Positions 1 to 7,451 of a DNA stretch of 33,626 nucleotides are shown piece after piece. The DNA comes from Intestinibacillus massiliensis. GTDB taxonomy: Bacteria > Bacillota > Clostridia > Oscillospirales > Butyricicoccaceae. Each line of letters starts with the position of its first letter. The stretch's first letter is position 1. Location: the NCBI RefSeq assembly GCF_900155735.1, contig NZ_LT707059.1, forward strand, positions 325,839 to 359,464. Reading direction: 5' to 3'. The translations under genes and the position numbers were made by a program. The notes beneath the pieces are model-generated. The model saw nothing but the letters and a program-made list of their open reading frames with translations. It did no database searches and was not told where the DNA came from.

Positions 1-1355
1 GGCGCGCCCTTGACCAGGTGCAGCGTCCCGCCCTTGCCGCTGATGCTGACGGAAGCGTATTTGTGCGCGCTGTCAAACGGCAGGCCGCCGGTTTTCTGCC
101 AGCCGGATAGCGTGCCGGGGAGGGGGAGCACGGCTTGCAGCAGGGCGCGGTCGGTCGCGTTGCCGCCCAGCGCCTTTTTCCCGGAAGGCGTGCTGGCGGT
201 GTTATAGGCGCAGCTCAGCGCGGCAAGTTGCCAGAGCAGCTGGTCACGCTTGAGGCCTTCCATCCCGGCGTAGGCCTGCCCATCACCGCTGACAAAGGCG
301 CTTACGCGCAGCTTGCCGCGGGTGAGCGTGCCGGTCTTGTCGGTGAACAGGATATTGAGGCTGCCGGAGGTCTCGATGCCGACCAGCTTCCTGACCAGCA
401 CATGGTCGCGCAGCATACGCGACATGTTGGAGGAAAGCACGACGGTGATCATCATTGGCAGCCCCTCCGGCACGGCCACGACCACGACGGTGATCGCCAG
501 CGTGACCGCGTGAAGCACGTGGCCGAAGCATACGGTGGGCTGGGAAAACTGTTGCGCGATGCGGGCGGGATCCATACCATTGGCCAGGAAGAAGGACAGG
601 AACAGGTCTGCCGCGGCGACAAAGACGGCCGCTGCAAGCCCCAGCCAGCTCAGCGTGCCCGCAAGCTTTTCCAGGCGCAGCTTCAGCGGGCTTTCCCGCG
701 TTTCCTCCTGCATTTCCTGCGCCATGCTGCCGTAAAACGTGCTGTCCCCGACGCGCGTCACTTGCATCACGCCTTCGCCGGAACAGACGGTGCAGCCGCG
801 GAACAGGCCGCTTGCCGAAAGAAGGTCCCCGGCGTCCCCGCCGGGGGATTTTTTTTGTTCGGCGGTTTCGCCGTTCAGGGCGGACTGGTCGACAGCCACG
901 CCGCCCTCGAGCAGCACGCCGTCCGCTGGCACGCCCTCGCCCGCCTGCAAGTACACAAGGTCTCCGACGACAAGCTCCGCGACCGGCAGGGCGGACATGC
1001 GCCCGTCGCGCCGCACGCGGCAGGACTGCGCCGCGGCCTCCTCCTGCAACTTGCGGAACGCGGATTCGCTCCCGTATTCCGACAGGGTTGAAACGAATGT
1101 CGCAAGGAAAATGGCAAGGGCGATGCCCACGGTCTCGAACCAGTTTGCATCCCGCAGCAGCATGAGCACGTTGATCGCCAGCGCGACCAACAGGATTTTA
1201 ATGATCGGGTCGCCAAAATTGGAGAGGAAGACCCGGAAAAAGGTCGTCCGTGTTTTTTGTGTCAGTTCGTTTGCGCCATGCGCCGCGCGCGCCGCTTTTA
1301 CTTGTTCCTGGTTCAGCCCGGGCGGCAGCCGTCCGGGGGAAAGTCCATTTTTCAT
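1..1355 (-). CDS. P-type cation-transporting ATPase, calcium type (N-terminal part, cut by window edge)
   Basis: This is the first ~451 residues of an ATP-driven cation pump in the cytoplasmic membrane; the gene runs off the left edge. The start is ATG at 1355-1353 with an AAGGAG ribosome binding site 8 bases upstream. The order fits the family: a short cytoplasmic cation-ATPase N domain (about 1-50), two membrane helices (about 52-90), an actuator domain with SALNGET at about 158-164 (the TGES equivalent), helices 3 and 4 with the ion-binding VPEGLP motif near 300, and the phosphorylation motif DKTGTLT with the acceptor Asp at about 339. VPEGLP and the absence of N-terminal CxxC metal-binding domains point to the Ca2+/PMCA-like branch rather than to Cu/Zn pumps. 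Nucleotide-binding and C-terminal membrane regions lie outside the window. The substrate ion is inferred, not proven. Confidence 0.93.
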   Translation of the reverse strand, partial: MKNGLSPGRLPPGLNQEQVKAARAAHGANELTQKTRTTFFRVFLSNFGDPIIKILLVALAINVLMLLRDANWFETVGIALAIFLATFVSTLSEYGSESAFRKLQEEAAAQSCRVRRDGRMSALPVAELVVGDLVYLQAGEGVPADGVLLEGGVAVDQSALNGETAEQKKSPGGDAGDLLSASGLFRGCTVCSGEGVMQVTRVGDSTFYGSMAQEMQEETRESPLKLRLEKLAGTLSWLGLAAAVFVAAADLFLSFFLANGMDPARIAQQFSQPTVCFGHVLHAVTLAITVVVVAVPEGLPMMITVVLSSNMSRMLRDHVLVRKLVGIETSGSLNILFTDKTGTLTRGKLRVSAFVSGDGQAYAGMEGLKRDQLLWQLAALSCAYNTASTPSGKKALGGNATDRALLQAVLPLPGTLSGWQKTGGLPFDSAHKYASVSISGKGGTLHLVKGA

Positions 1356-1372
1356 AAATTGTCACTCCTTAC

Positions 1373-1396
1373 TAGGACAATCCTATTTGGACAAAC
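1373..1396. promoter_or_regulatory. Possible operator in the ATPase leader (GGACAA direct repeats)
   Basis: GGACAAnCC occurs twice 14 bases apart (from 1375 and from 1389), and TAGGA-CAA-TCCTA forms an inverted repeat at 1373-1385. The block lies directly upstream of the ATPase ribosome binding site. Position suggests a repressor site, but the motif matches no family I recognise. Confidence 0.2.
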
Positions 1397-1529
1397 CCGG
1401 CAATATGACCGCGGCGGCTGCAAGCCTGCATATGTTTTTCTAAAATTGAATTTGCTTCAAAAATATTACTTAAACTGTAAAAATAAAAGGGAAAATGCAT
1501 AAAATCGCATGCAAATGTGAATGTTGTAC

Positions 1530-1558
1530 TTTAAAGTGACAAAATCTGCGGGTATAAT
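1530..1558 (+). promoter_or_regulatory. Promoter of the sigma / anti-sigma operon
   Basis: TATAAT at 1553-1558 lies 35 bases before the sigma-factor start. The best -35 at 17 bp spacing is TTTAAA (1530-1535), a weak match to TTGACA. The upstream DNA is AT-rich. The weak -35 may mean dependence on an activator or on the operon's own sigma factor; this is inference. Confidence 0.55.
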
Positions 1559-1592
1559 ATTAGTGCTACTATTTTGTAAAGGGGGATACGAC

Positions 1593-2162
1593 ATGAAGCA
1601 GGATCTGTCCAGCGAACAAAAAGAGAAATTCTTGCGGTTGCACGAGAAATACTCCAGGCTTTTACTGAAAGTTGCGCTGGAATCGACAGATGACCCGCAT
1701 CTTGCACATGATGCCGTACAGCAAACGTATGAACGCGTTTTAACCATGATCGATAAAATACGGGAAGGGAACCAAAAGGAGACCGGCGGCCTTTTGATAC
1801 GGATGTGCCAGCAAATGGTTCATTATTTATACAGCAAGAAGATCAAGGCGGTCGGCAAACAGCCAAACCCGGATGAATTTGATATGGAACAGATTCCCGA
1901 CGAATCGACACGGGATATCATGAAGGACTTAATCCAGAAGGAAAGCACGGAAGAACTGGTGGAAAGCTTGTCTTGGCTGCATGAAGATTTCCGGAACCCT
2001 CTGATCTATCGTTACGTCTATGATATGACGACAAAAGAAATTGCTGAAATGCTGGGAATTAATGAGAACCTAGTGTATAGTAGAATACATAGGGCAAAGC
2101 TGAAAATCAAGAACCGGTTAAAGAAGAATGGAGGGAGCAGCGGTGAAGGACGAGCACTTTGA
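1593..2162 (+). CDS. RNA polymerase sigma factor, sigma-70 family, ECF-like
   Basis: A 189-residue cytoplasmic protein that would direct RNA polymerase to a small regulon. The start is ATG at 1593, with GGGGG about 8 bases upstream; reading upstream of it crosses the promoter. An N-terminal region-2-like helical segment (about 15-80, with an acidic DAVQQTYERVLTM stretch) is followed by a charged linker. The C-terminal region 4 helix-turn-helix at about 130-180 shows the typical pattern MTTKEIAEMLGINENLVYSRIHRAK. Length and two-domain layout fit ECF-type sigma factors; region 2 is divergent. The next gene overlaps its 3' end by 20 bases and encodes a one-pass membrane protein, the usual arrangement for sigma and cognate anti-sigma. 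The target promoters are unknown. Confidence 0.87.
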   Translation: MKQDLSSEQKEKFLRLHEKYSRLLLKVALESTDDPHLAHDAVQQTYERVLTMIDKIREGNQKETGGLLIRMCQQMVHYLYSKKIKAVGKQPNPDEFDMEQIPDESTRDIMKDLIQKESTEELVESLSWLHEDFRNPLIYRYVYDMTTKEIAEMLGINENLVYSRIHRAKLKIKNRLKKNGGSSGEGRAL

Positions 2163-2889
2163 AAAGTTGTTTGAAGAAATGCTGCGTGAATCCGGCACAG
2201 AATCACTGGAACGCCTTTATGATGAATATACAAAGAAATACCCGGACGAAAACGAGCCGATCCCGGACGAGCTGGATGAAATGGTGCGCTCCCTGGTTGA
2301 CGACGTGACGGAAGCCCCAGCGGCCGCTGCCGCAGAACACGGATCGGCCGAGGTGGCCGAGCTGTCGGGACACAAAAAGAAAGGCTTTTTCAGAAGGCAT
2401 TACCGCATTGTCGCAGTGCTTGCGCTTGTTGTATTTATTGGCGGCGCATATACCATGAGCGTTGAAGCATGGCGCATTAAAATATTTAATTTGGTGTTGG
2501 AAGTTACTAATGGGAAAATTATGGTTGGTGCTCAGTCAGAAGAAGGGACAAAGGATTTAGTAGAAATATCTGATGATGTTAAATTCCCTAGAGAGGCTCC
2601 AAAAGGCTATCATATTACTGACCAACAGCAAAGCGATAATGGCGTTATTTTTGCCTATTCAAATGGTGAAAATCAGATATTGTTTGAACAACGAGGAGCG
2701 GAAGATTCTGTTTTTTATGAAAGTCCTATAGGACAAGAGCGAGAAATATATATAAGTGGAAACAAAGGCTATATTCTTGAAGAAAATGGATATATAAAAA
2801 TTGTGTGGTCTGATGGTACAAACGTTTATAAGCTAAGTGGAGACTGCATCAAAGAAGATTTAGTGAAAATGGCGAATAGCGTCAAATAA
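2143..2889 (+). CDS. Membrane anti-sigma factor with extracellular DUF4367-type domain
   Basis: A 248-residue single-pass membrane protein. I place the start at GTG 2143, because GGAGGG at 2130-2135 is correctly spaced for it; an ATG at 2128 would overlap that site. The acidic cytoplasmic segment (about 1-80, with repeated Glu/Asp and FEKLFEEML) is the likely sigma-binding part. It is followed by a basic GHKKKGFFRR stop, a membrane helix at about 89-105 and an extracellular C-terminal domain. That domain has the DUF4367 pattern: P-x-G-Y near 155, then I-x-F-x-Y, then I-x-F-x-Q and a final D-x-x-K-M-A-N. DUF4367 domains are common in membrane regulators paired with sigma factors in Firmicutes; their ligand is unknown. 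Base composition changes inside the gene: 68% GC at 2281-2340 against 32% at 2461-2520 by hand count, right after the membrane helix. Confidence 0.84.
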   Translation: MKDEHFEKLFEEMLRESGTESLERLYDEYTKKYPDENEPIPDELDEMVRSLVDDVTEAPAAAAAEHGSAEVAELSGHKKKGFFRRHYRIVAVLALVVFIGGAYTMSVEAWRIKIFNLVLEVTNGKIMVGAQSEEGTKDLVEISDDVKFPREAPKGYHITDQQQSDNGVIFAYSNGENQILFEQRGAEDSVFYESPIGQEREIYISGNKGYILEENGYIKIVWSDGTNVYKLSGDCIKEDLVKMANSVK

Positions 2890-2912
2890 CGGTAAGATTT
2901 CCTCTAATGAAA

Positions 2913-2926
2913 ATGATATATATCAT
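2913..2926. promoter_or_regulatory. 14-bp perfect palindrome between anti-sigma and secreted-protein genes
   Basis: ATGATATATATCAT is a perfect palindrome 25 bases before the next start codon, in a 61-base gap. It could be an operator or part of an internal promoter (it contains TATATAT). In AT-rich DNA a chance palindrome is also possible. Confidence 0.25.
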
Positions 2927-2950
2927 GACTGGTTCATCGGAGGAAATTTT

Positions 2951-3385
2951 ATGAAACACTTAAAGAAACTAGCTTTAGCGATTGTATGTGTTATGGCTAT
3001 AACATCGTTATCTGCCATGGCCATGGATTTTGACAATGCCAATGTAATTACAAAGGCTACTTCATCTCCACTTGATGGTAGTTCGTTATCGTTCAAAATT
3101 AATACAAGCAGTGGGTTAGCAACTTATGATGCAACTGTTACGGGTAATACCTCTGTTACCAAAGCCAGGGTATCCTCTGTTGTGCAGAAAAGTGTAGGTG
3201 GAGACTGGGTAAGTGTTCCTGGTACTTATGAGGAAAGCACACAGAATGGCCGATATGCTACGGTAAAGGGATCTCAGTACGTAGCAAAGGGATACTATTA
3301 TCGTTTACAGACTGTAAATACAGTTTGGGTAGGATCTACGGAGTATACCGAAACTCACTATAGTTCGCTTAAAGACTATACCTGA
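2951..3385 (+). CDS. Small secreted protein of unknown function, partner of the sigma module
   Basis: A 144-residue exported protein. The ATG at 2951 has GGAGG 7 bases upstream. A signal peptide is clear: MKHLKK, a hydrophobic core, and S-A-M-A before the likely cleavage site near residue 24. The mature ~120 residues are rich in Ser, Thr, Tyr and Val with alternating polar/hydrophobic strands, suggesting a compact beta fold; there is no Cys, no sortase motif and no membrane helix. I do not recognise a family. It lies 61 bases after the anti-sigma gene and before a strong terminator, so it is probably the last gene of that operon and may be an effector or signal for the DUF4367 domain (inference). 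Its AT-rich composition (about 40% GC at 3001-3060) matches the 3' half of the anti-sigma gene, not the rest of the window. Confidence 0.8.
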   Translation: MKHLKKLALAIVCVMAITSLSAMAMDFDNANVITKATSSPLDGSSLSFKINTSSGLATYDATVTGNTSVTKARVSSVVQKSVGGDWVSVPGTYEESTQNGRYATVKGSQYVAKGYYYRLQTVNTVWVGSTEYTETHYSSLKDYT

Positions 3386-3426
3386 TTGTTTACATATAAA
3401 CACATTATAAAAAATCAACCAGTCCG

Positions 3427-3458
3427 AAAACCCTTGGAGAGTGCTCCAAGGGTTTTTT
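3427..3458 (+). terminator. Rho-independent terminator of the sigma operon
   Basis: A perfect 9-bp stem, CCCTTGGAG (3431-3439) with CTCCAAGGG (3444-3452), has a 4-base loop and is followed by six T. A-tract and T-tract pairing extends the stem. Confidence 0.93.
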
Positions 3459-3463
3459 CGTGC

Positions 3464-3573
3464 AATGAAAATCCCGCCCCAGACAAAAACCGTCTGGGGC
3501 GGGGGAAAGAAGAAGGAGAATTCATTCAGGGATCACATAAACAATGAGGAAGCTGATCCCTGTTTGATTTTGT
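3464..3573 (-). ncRNA. Candidate small RNA, about 110 nt, minus strand
   Basis: No protein is supported in 3459-3774. On the minus strand a TATAAT box (3585-3580) is followed by a 9-bp inverted repeat (CAGGGATCA 3527-3535 with TGATCCCTG 3554-3562). Next comes a pyrimidine-rich single-stranded stretch (minus-strand TCTCCTTCTTC and TTTCCCCC, 3521-3500), then a 12-bp GC-rich hairpin (3473-3484 with 3492-3503, 7-base loop) followed by ATTTTCATT. This hairpin has a T-tract only in the minus direction. Promoter, hairpin, C-rich anti-Shine-Dalgarno-like segment and terminator is the layout of trans-acting small RNAs in Gram-positives. Weak points are the absence of a clear -35 and a short T-tract. 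No known RNA family is recognised. Confidence 0.4.
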
Positions 3574-3774
3574 GCTTTCATTATAACGCATCCGGGAAGG
3601 ACGGGATTATGGGAAGTTGCGATTTCACCCGCAAATTTGCCGCCAATAGTGCACAAAAAACACGCGTCCGGTTTTATCTTTATGGATTCTTGCGGTATCG
3701 CGACAGCGGTAAAACGCCAGTCCGTCCGGAAAGCCCAGCCGGGAAATTCGCCTAAAAAAATTAAGCAAAGGCAC

Positions 3775-3803
3775 TTGACATTTCTGAGCCAAATAACTAT
3801 AAT
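3775..3803 (+). promoter_or_regulatory. Consensus promoter of the tRNA gene
   Basis: TTGACA (3775-3780), a 17-bp spacer and TATAAT (3798-3803) form an exact housekeeping-sigma consensus, 27 bases before the tRNA. Confidence 0.95.
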
Positions 3804-3830
3804 TATAACTCGTGATGGTTAAGGGAATTT

Positions 3831-3907
3831 CGAGGTGTGGCTCAGCTTGGTAGAGCGCTTCGTTCGGGACGAAGAGGCCGCAGGTTCAAATCCTGTCACC
3901 TCGACCA
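3831..3907 (+). tRNA. tRNA-Pro, anticodon CGG
   Basis: A 77-base cloverleaf with encoded CCA. The acceptor stem is CGAGGTG pairing CACCTCG, with unpaired A then CCA. The D arm contains GCTCAGCTTGGTAGAGC. The anticodon stem CTTCG/CGAAG (3858-3862, 3870-3874) encloses TTCGGGA, so the anticodon is CGG at 3865-3867, decoding CCG. The T arm contains GGTTCAAATCC. It stands alone between its own promoter and terminator. A dedicated CCG reader fits the high GC of this genome. Confidence 0.97.
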
Positions 3908-3915
3908 TACCAGAT

Positions 3916-3950
3916 GGCCTTATAGCATGAAGATGCTGTAAGGCCTTTTT
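3916..3950 (+). terminator. Rho-independent terminator of tRNA-Pro
   Basis: A 13-bp stem (3916-3928 with 3933-3945, one G-U pair), loop GAAG, then five T. It begins 8 bases after the tRNA CCA. Confidence 0.93.
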
Positions 3951-4003
3951 ATGCCATGAAGGCAGGAGGGCGCCGGCGGCAATGCCCATCCCTCCTTTGC
4001 ACG

Positions 4004-4035
4004 AAAAGCGGGGCGATCTATCGATCGCCCCGCTT
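4004..4035 (-). terminator. Rho-independent terminator of the SLH surface-protein operon
   Basis: A 13-bp stem (4006-4018 with 4023-4035) with a 4-base loop. On the minus strand it is followed by TTTTCGT and starts 5 bases after the stop codon of the SLH gene. Confidence 0.9.
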
Positions 4036-4040
4036 CATTG

Positions 4041-7000
4041 TTATGATCCGCCTTGCAGATACCGCATGAGCATGGCCGCCGTTTCCGCGCGGGTGGCCTG
4101 GCCCATGGGGTCGAGGATGCCGTCGCCCTTGCCGGAAAGGATACCTTGCCCGGTTGCCCAGCGCATCGCTTCCTGTGCGTAGCCGGAAACCGCCGCCGCG
4201 TCGGTGAAGCGCTCCAGCGTCCCGCCTGCGCCCACGTCCTTGCCCTTATATTGGGCGTAGCGCCAGAGGATGGCGGCGAGCTGTTCCCGGGTGATAGTGT
4301 CCTCGGGGCCGAACTTGCCGTCCCCATAGCCCAGGACAATCCCATTGCCATCCGCCCAGGCCACGGCATCGGCATAGTAAGCCCCGCTGCCCACGTCGGT
4401 GAAGGCGTGGATGCCGGCAGCCTCCGGCTGGCCTTCCATGCGCCACAAAACCGTGACGATCATGCCGCGCTCCGTGCTTGCTTCGGGGGAGAACGCAGAG
4501 GGGGATGTACCAAGCATGAGGCTATGCCCATAGGCGTACTTCACGCTGTCATAGAACCAGTCGCCTTCCCGCACGTCCGTAAAGGGGTTCCAGGCGGCCT
4601 TGCCTGTTTCTTCCCGGAAGCTGGCGGCGATGGTGTGCGCCTTGGTGACTTTTTCAAAGGTGTAGCGTTCCACCGCGCCCACGCTCTTGCCGTCCACCAG
4701 CACGTCGTCCACCACATAGCCGTCCGCCGGCTGGATGGTAAAGGACTTGCTGCTGTTGCGGCTGACACGTACCTTGCCGCTGGGGGAGATGCTCCCGCCC
4801 GTCCCCGCCGTGGCGGTGATGGTGGAACTGCTTGCGCCGCTGCCGCTGCTGGAGTGGCTGGGATTGGGCTCGGGCGGCGTTACCACTGGGATGTAGCCCA
4901 CGGCATAGGTGGAGAATTTGCTGGCGTAGATGTGGATGCACCCGTTTTCTCTGTCCAGGGAAAAGGTGCCATCGTCTCCGCTGTCATTCTGCATCAAAGC
5001 CTGGGCGGCTTCGCTCCCGTGTTTGCGGTAGACCGTCACATCCTGCTTATCCGTGAAGTCGTAGGGAACCGTAATCCCCAACACCTTGCCTTTGGCGTCC
5101 GCCAGGTTTTCGATAACGGAATCGTCTTTCAGCAGCAGCAGGCTCAGGTCGAGATAAAGATCCATGGCCTTTCCGGCGGCATGGGCGTCGATTTCCGCCT
5201 TGTCGGCGGGGGCGTCCACGGCCTCCGCCGTCAGCTTGACCGTATAGGCGGTGGAGCCTTGAGTGTTAGGTATCAATGCGGCGACCTGTTCCAGCCCGCC
5301 CACGGACACGGGGGGCGTACCCCCCGTGACCTCGACCTCGCTGCTGACATAGAAGCGATGATCCCAGCCCATCGCAACGTCGGTCACATCCCGGTCGGCG
5401 ACGGTGACCTGCTGAGTGTCGGTCATGCATGTGCTTCCTGTGCCGCCCTTTGTGTTGGTGGCCACCAGGGTATAGATCCCCGGCGCCACGCCGGAGAACG
5501 TGAAGGCGCAGGGGGTACTCCCCAGAGCGACCGTCTGCAAGACCCGTCCCCACTGCACGAGCTGCACGGTGCCGCTCAGGTTAGCGGCATACGAGTCCAT
5601 TACCGAGCCGGAAATGCTGTAATGAGGTTTGGAGATGGTAATGGAAAGCGCCTTGGTGGCGCTGCCCGCGCTGTTTTCCGCCTTGACGGTGAAGCTGGAG
5701 GTTCCCGCCGCCGTAGGGGTGCCGCTGATAACGCCGGTGCTACCGTTCAGGGACAGGCCGGCGGGCAGGCTGCCGCTTGCCACGCTCCATGTGATGGCCG
5801 TGCCGCTGGTGGCCGCAAGTGCCTGGCTATACGCCGTCCCGATCGTGCCGTCCGGCAGGCTGGTGGTGGTGATGGTGGGCGCGTCGCCGGTGGGCGGCGT
5901 TGTGGACAATTTTACCACGATGGTATTGTTCTCAAACGCGGCTGTTTTTCCCGTGGCCCCGTTGCCGGTGAGGTGGATTTTGGCGAGGTCGGCCTGCACC
6001 GCGCCGGTCGCAATCGTGCCGGTGGCGTAGCCCGCGGGCAGCACAACGTCCACGCTGGCGTTGTCCGTCAGGCTGGGGTCGATTTTAAAGCTATCCACGC
6101 CGTTTGTGACTTCGGTGCCCCCTGAGCCGCCGTTGATGGTGACGCCATAGCTGTTTTCGCCATCGGTAGCGCCAATTTTTGCACTGCCACCGACGGTGAC
6201 GGTTCGCGTGCCGGTGACGGTGGCTCCATTAGCGCCGCCGCCGTAAATGGAACCGGTCACTGTGCTGTCGGCCACGGTAATGGCCGCATTTGCGACGGCG
6301 GCAGAGCCGAAATAACGTATGGCCCCGCCGCCATTGATGCTCGCGACCTGACTGTTCCCGGTAACGCGGATGGTGGCCGTGCCGCCGACATCGGCGGTGC
6401 CAGAGTCAGTAAAGCCGCCGCCGTAGACGCCACCGCCCACCGTGCTGCCTGTGATCGTAACGTTGGTGTCTTGTGTAACGGAACCTTCATTGCCGCCGCC
6501 GTAGACGTTGCCGGTAACCGCGCCGTCCGTGATCGTGACAGCGGTGTTTTGATTAGCTGAGCCGTCATCGACGCCACCGTATACGCTGCCCTTTACCGTG
6601 CCGCTTATCGTGACGGCGGTGCCGCCGGTGACCGGGCTATAGAAGTCTCCGCCGCCATAGACGGAACCTGACACCGTGCCGCTGACGGTAACTTCGGTGT
6701 CGCCGTTGATTTGGTTGTGGTTTGTACCGCCGCCGTATACGCTGCTCGCCGTCCCCGAAACGGTCACCTTTACGGTGTTATTTGCTCCTGCTGTTCCCAC
6801 CGCAGTTGTTTTAGCGCCACTGGACTCTCCGCCGCCATAGACTCTACGAGCCGTACCGCTGACGGTAACTACCGTATTGCCGCTGACATTGCCCATATAT
6901 CCGCCGCCATAGACGTTGTTGTAGACAACCGCGCCCTCTCCGACGGTAACTTCCGTGTTGCCGGTAACGTCGCCTTTGTACCCGCCGCCAAAAATGGAAT

Positions 7001-7415
7001 GTACCTTGCCGCCGGTCATAGTGATTTTTGTGTTGCCTGTGTGACCGGCGCTCTTGCTGCCGCCGTAGATAGGATATGCCGAGAGGTCGGCGTCGTCCGC
7101 TGGCGCATTGGTAATACCTAGTGCCGCAAGGGACTGCTCCCCGCTGTCCAGCACACCGTCCCCGTCCGCGTCTACATAGACGGTGGTCTTGGTGGGGGTG
7201 GTGGTGCTGTCGCCGGCGATGATCAGCGCCGCGCCGTTGGCGAAAATGTACTTGATCCCCCCAAAGGTCTCCACCGTGGGCGCGGCGGGCGTATCCTCCG
7301 CCCGCGCCTCCATGGGGAGCATGGCCAGCACCAGGCAGGCCGCCAGAGCCGAGGCCATAACGCGGCGTGTGTGCCGCCGGATAGCCTGAGCCAGCTTCTT
7401 CATTGTTTGTTCCAT
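4041..7415 (-). CDS. Large SLH-anchored surface protein with Y-G-G-G repeats
   Basis: A 1124-residue exported cell-wall protein. The ATG at 7415 follows AGGAGG by 9 bases; a second ATG four codons on is possible. Domains in order: signal peptide (about 1-39, ending A-R-A); an N-terminal segment with a D-A-D-G-D-G-V-L-D calcium-loop-like motif (about 78-90); about ten 20-35-residue repeats built on VYGGG...G(N/D)T.VTVSG (about 135-410), probably a right-handed beta-solenoid; a putative Ig domain of the He_PIG type, with LPDGTIGTAYS and ISGTP (about 510-598); a carboxypeptidase-regulatory/Cna-B-like domain (about 600-690); a Ser-rich linker; a bacterial-repeat domain with GGSISPSG and GYVVDDVLVDG (about 862-930); and three SLH domains (about 945-1120) that bind wall polysaccharide. 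No sortase motif. It lies 36 bases after a small gene and is probably co-transcribed with it. Adhesion or S-layer function is inferred. Confidence 0.9.
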   Translation of the reverse strand: MEQTMKKLAQAIRRHTRRVMASALAACLVLAMLPMEARAEDTPAAPTVETFGGIKYIFANGAALIIAGDSTTTPTKTTVYVDADGDGVLDSGEQSLAALGITNAPADDADLSAYPIYGGSKSAGHTGNTKITMTGGKVHSIFGGGYKGDVTGNTEVTVGEGAVVYNNVYGGGYMGNVSGNTVVTVSGTARRVYGGGESSGAKTTAVGTAGANNTVKVTVSGTASSVYGGGTNHNQINGDTEVTVSGTVSGSVYGGGDFYSPVTGGTAVTISGTVKGSVYGGVDDGSANQNTAVTITDGAVTGNVYGGGNEGSVTQDTNVTITGSTVGGGVYGGGFTDSGTADVGGTATIRVTGNSQVASINGGGAIRYFGSAAVANAAITVADSTVTGSIYGGGANGATVTGTRTVTVGGSAKIGATDGENSYGVTINGGSGGTEVTNGVDSFKIDPSLTDNASVDVVLPAGYATGTIATGAVQADLAKIHLTGNGATGKTAAFENNTIVVKLSTTPPTGDAPTITTTSLPDGTIGTAYSQALAATSGTAITWSVASGSLPAGLSLNGSTGVISGTPTAAGTSSFTVKAENSAGSATKALSITISKPHYSISGSVMDSYAANLSGTVQLVQWGRVLQTVALGSTPCAFTFSGVAPGIYTLVATNTKGGTGSTCMTDTQQVTVADRDVTDVAMGWDHRFYVSSEVEVTGGTPPVSVGGLEQVAALIPNTQGSTAYTVKLTAEAVDAPADKAEIDAHAAGKAMDLYLDLSLLLLKDDSVIENLADAKGKVLGITVPYDFTDKQDVTVYRKHGSEAAQALMQNDSGDDGTFSLDRENGCIHIYASKFSTYAVGYIPVVTPPEPNPSHSSSGSGASSSTITATAGTGGSISPSGKVRVSRNSSKSFTIQPADGYVVDDVLVDGKSVGAVERYTFEKVTKAHTIAASFREETGKAAWNPFTDVREGDWFYDSVKYAYGHSLMLGTSPSAFSPEASTERGMIVTVLWRMEGQPEAAGIHAFTDVGSGAYYADAVAWADGNGIVLGYGDGKFGPEDTITREQLAAILWRYAQYKGKDVGAGGTLERFTDAAAVSGYAQEAMRWATGQGILSGKGDGILDPMGQATRAETAAMLMRYLQGGS
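6190..7010 (-). repeat. Degenerate tandem repeat inside the SLH gene (Y-G-G-G units)
   Basis: About ten units of 60-105 bases are visible by the recurring plus-strand CCGCCGCCGTA (minus-strand TACGGCGGCGG, Y-G-G-G) followed by a G-N/D-T and V-T-V-S-G block. Units vary in length and sequence, and one has Y-G-G-V. Copy number could vary between strains. Confidence 0.75.
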
Positions 7416-7451
7416 CCGTTTCTTCCTCCTTTATCGTAATCCCTTGTTGTT

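Noticed and set aside
135-1091. Long plus-strand open frame opposite the ATPase
   Set aside because: It is the antisense shadow of the P-type ATPase, which has DKTGT and PEGLP motifs, a good start and a ribosome binding site; the shadow has no recognisable domain.
3441-3822. Two plus-strand open frames between the sigma operon and the tRNA
   Set aside because: They start inside a terminator or lack ribosome binding sites, run into the tRNA promoter and show no coding pattern.
3831-3907. tRNA-Pro as an integration site
   Set aside because: No integrase gene and no duplicated 3' tRNA end were seen in the window, so no attachment site is claimed.
4053-6125. 690-residue plus-strand open frame opposite the SLH gene
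   Set aside because: High GC suppresses stop codons. The product is low-complexity Gly/Arg/Ala/His with no domain, while the minus strand has signal peptide, Ig and SLH domains.
6190-7010. Possible CRISPR array
   Set aside because: The repeats are in frame, encode a periodic protein and are not identical; there are no constant repeats with unique spacers and no cas genes.
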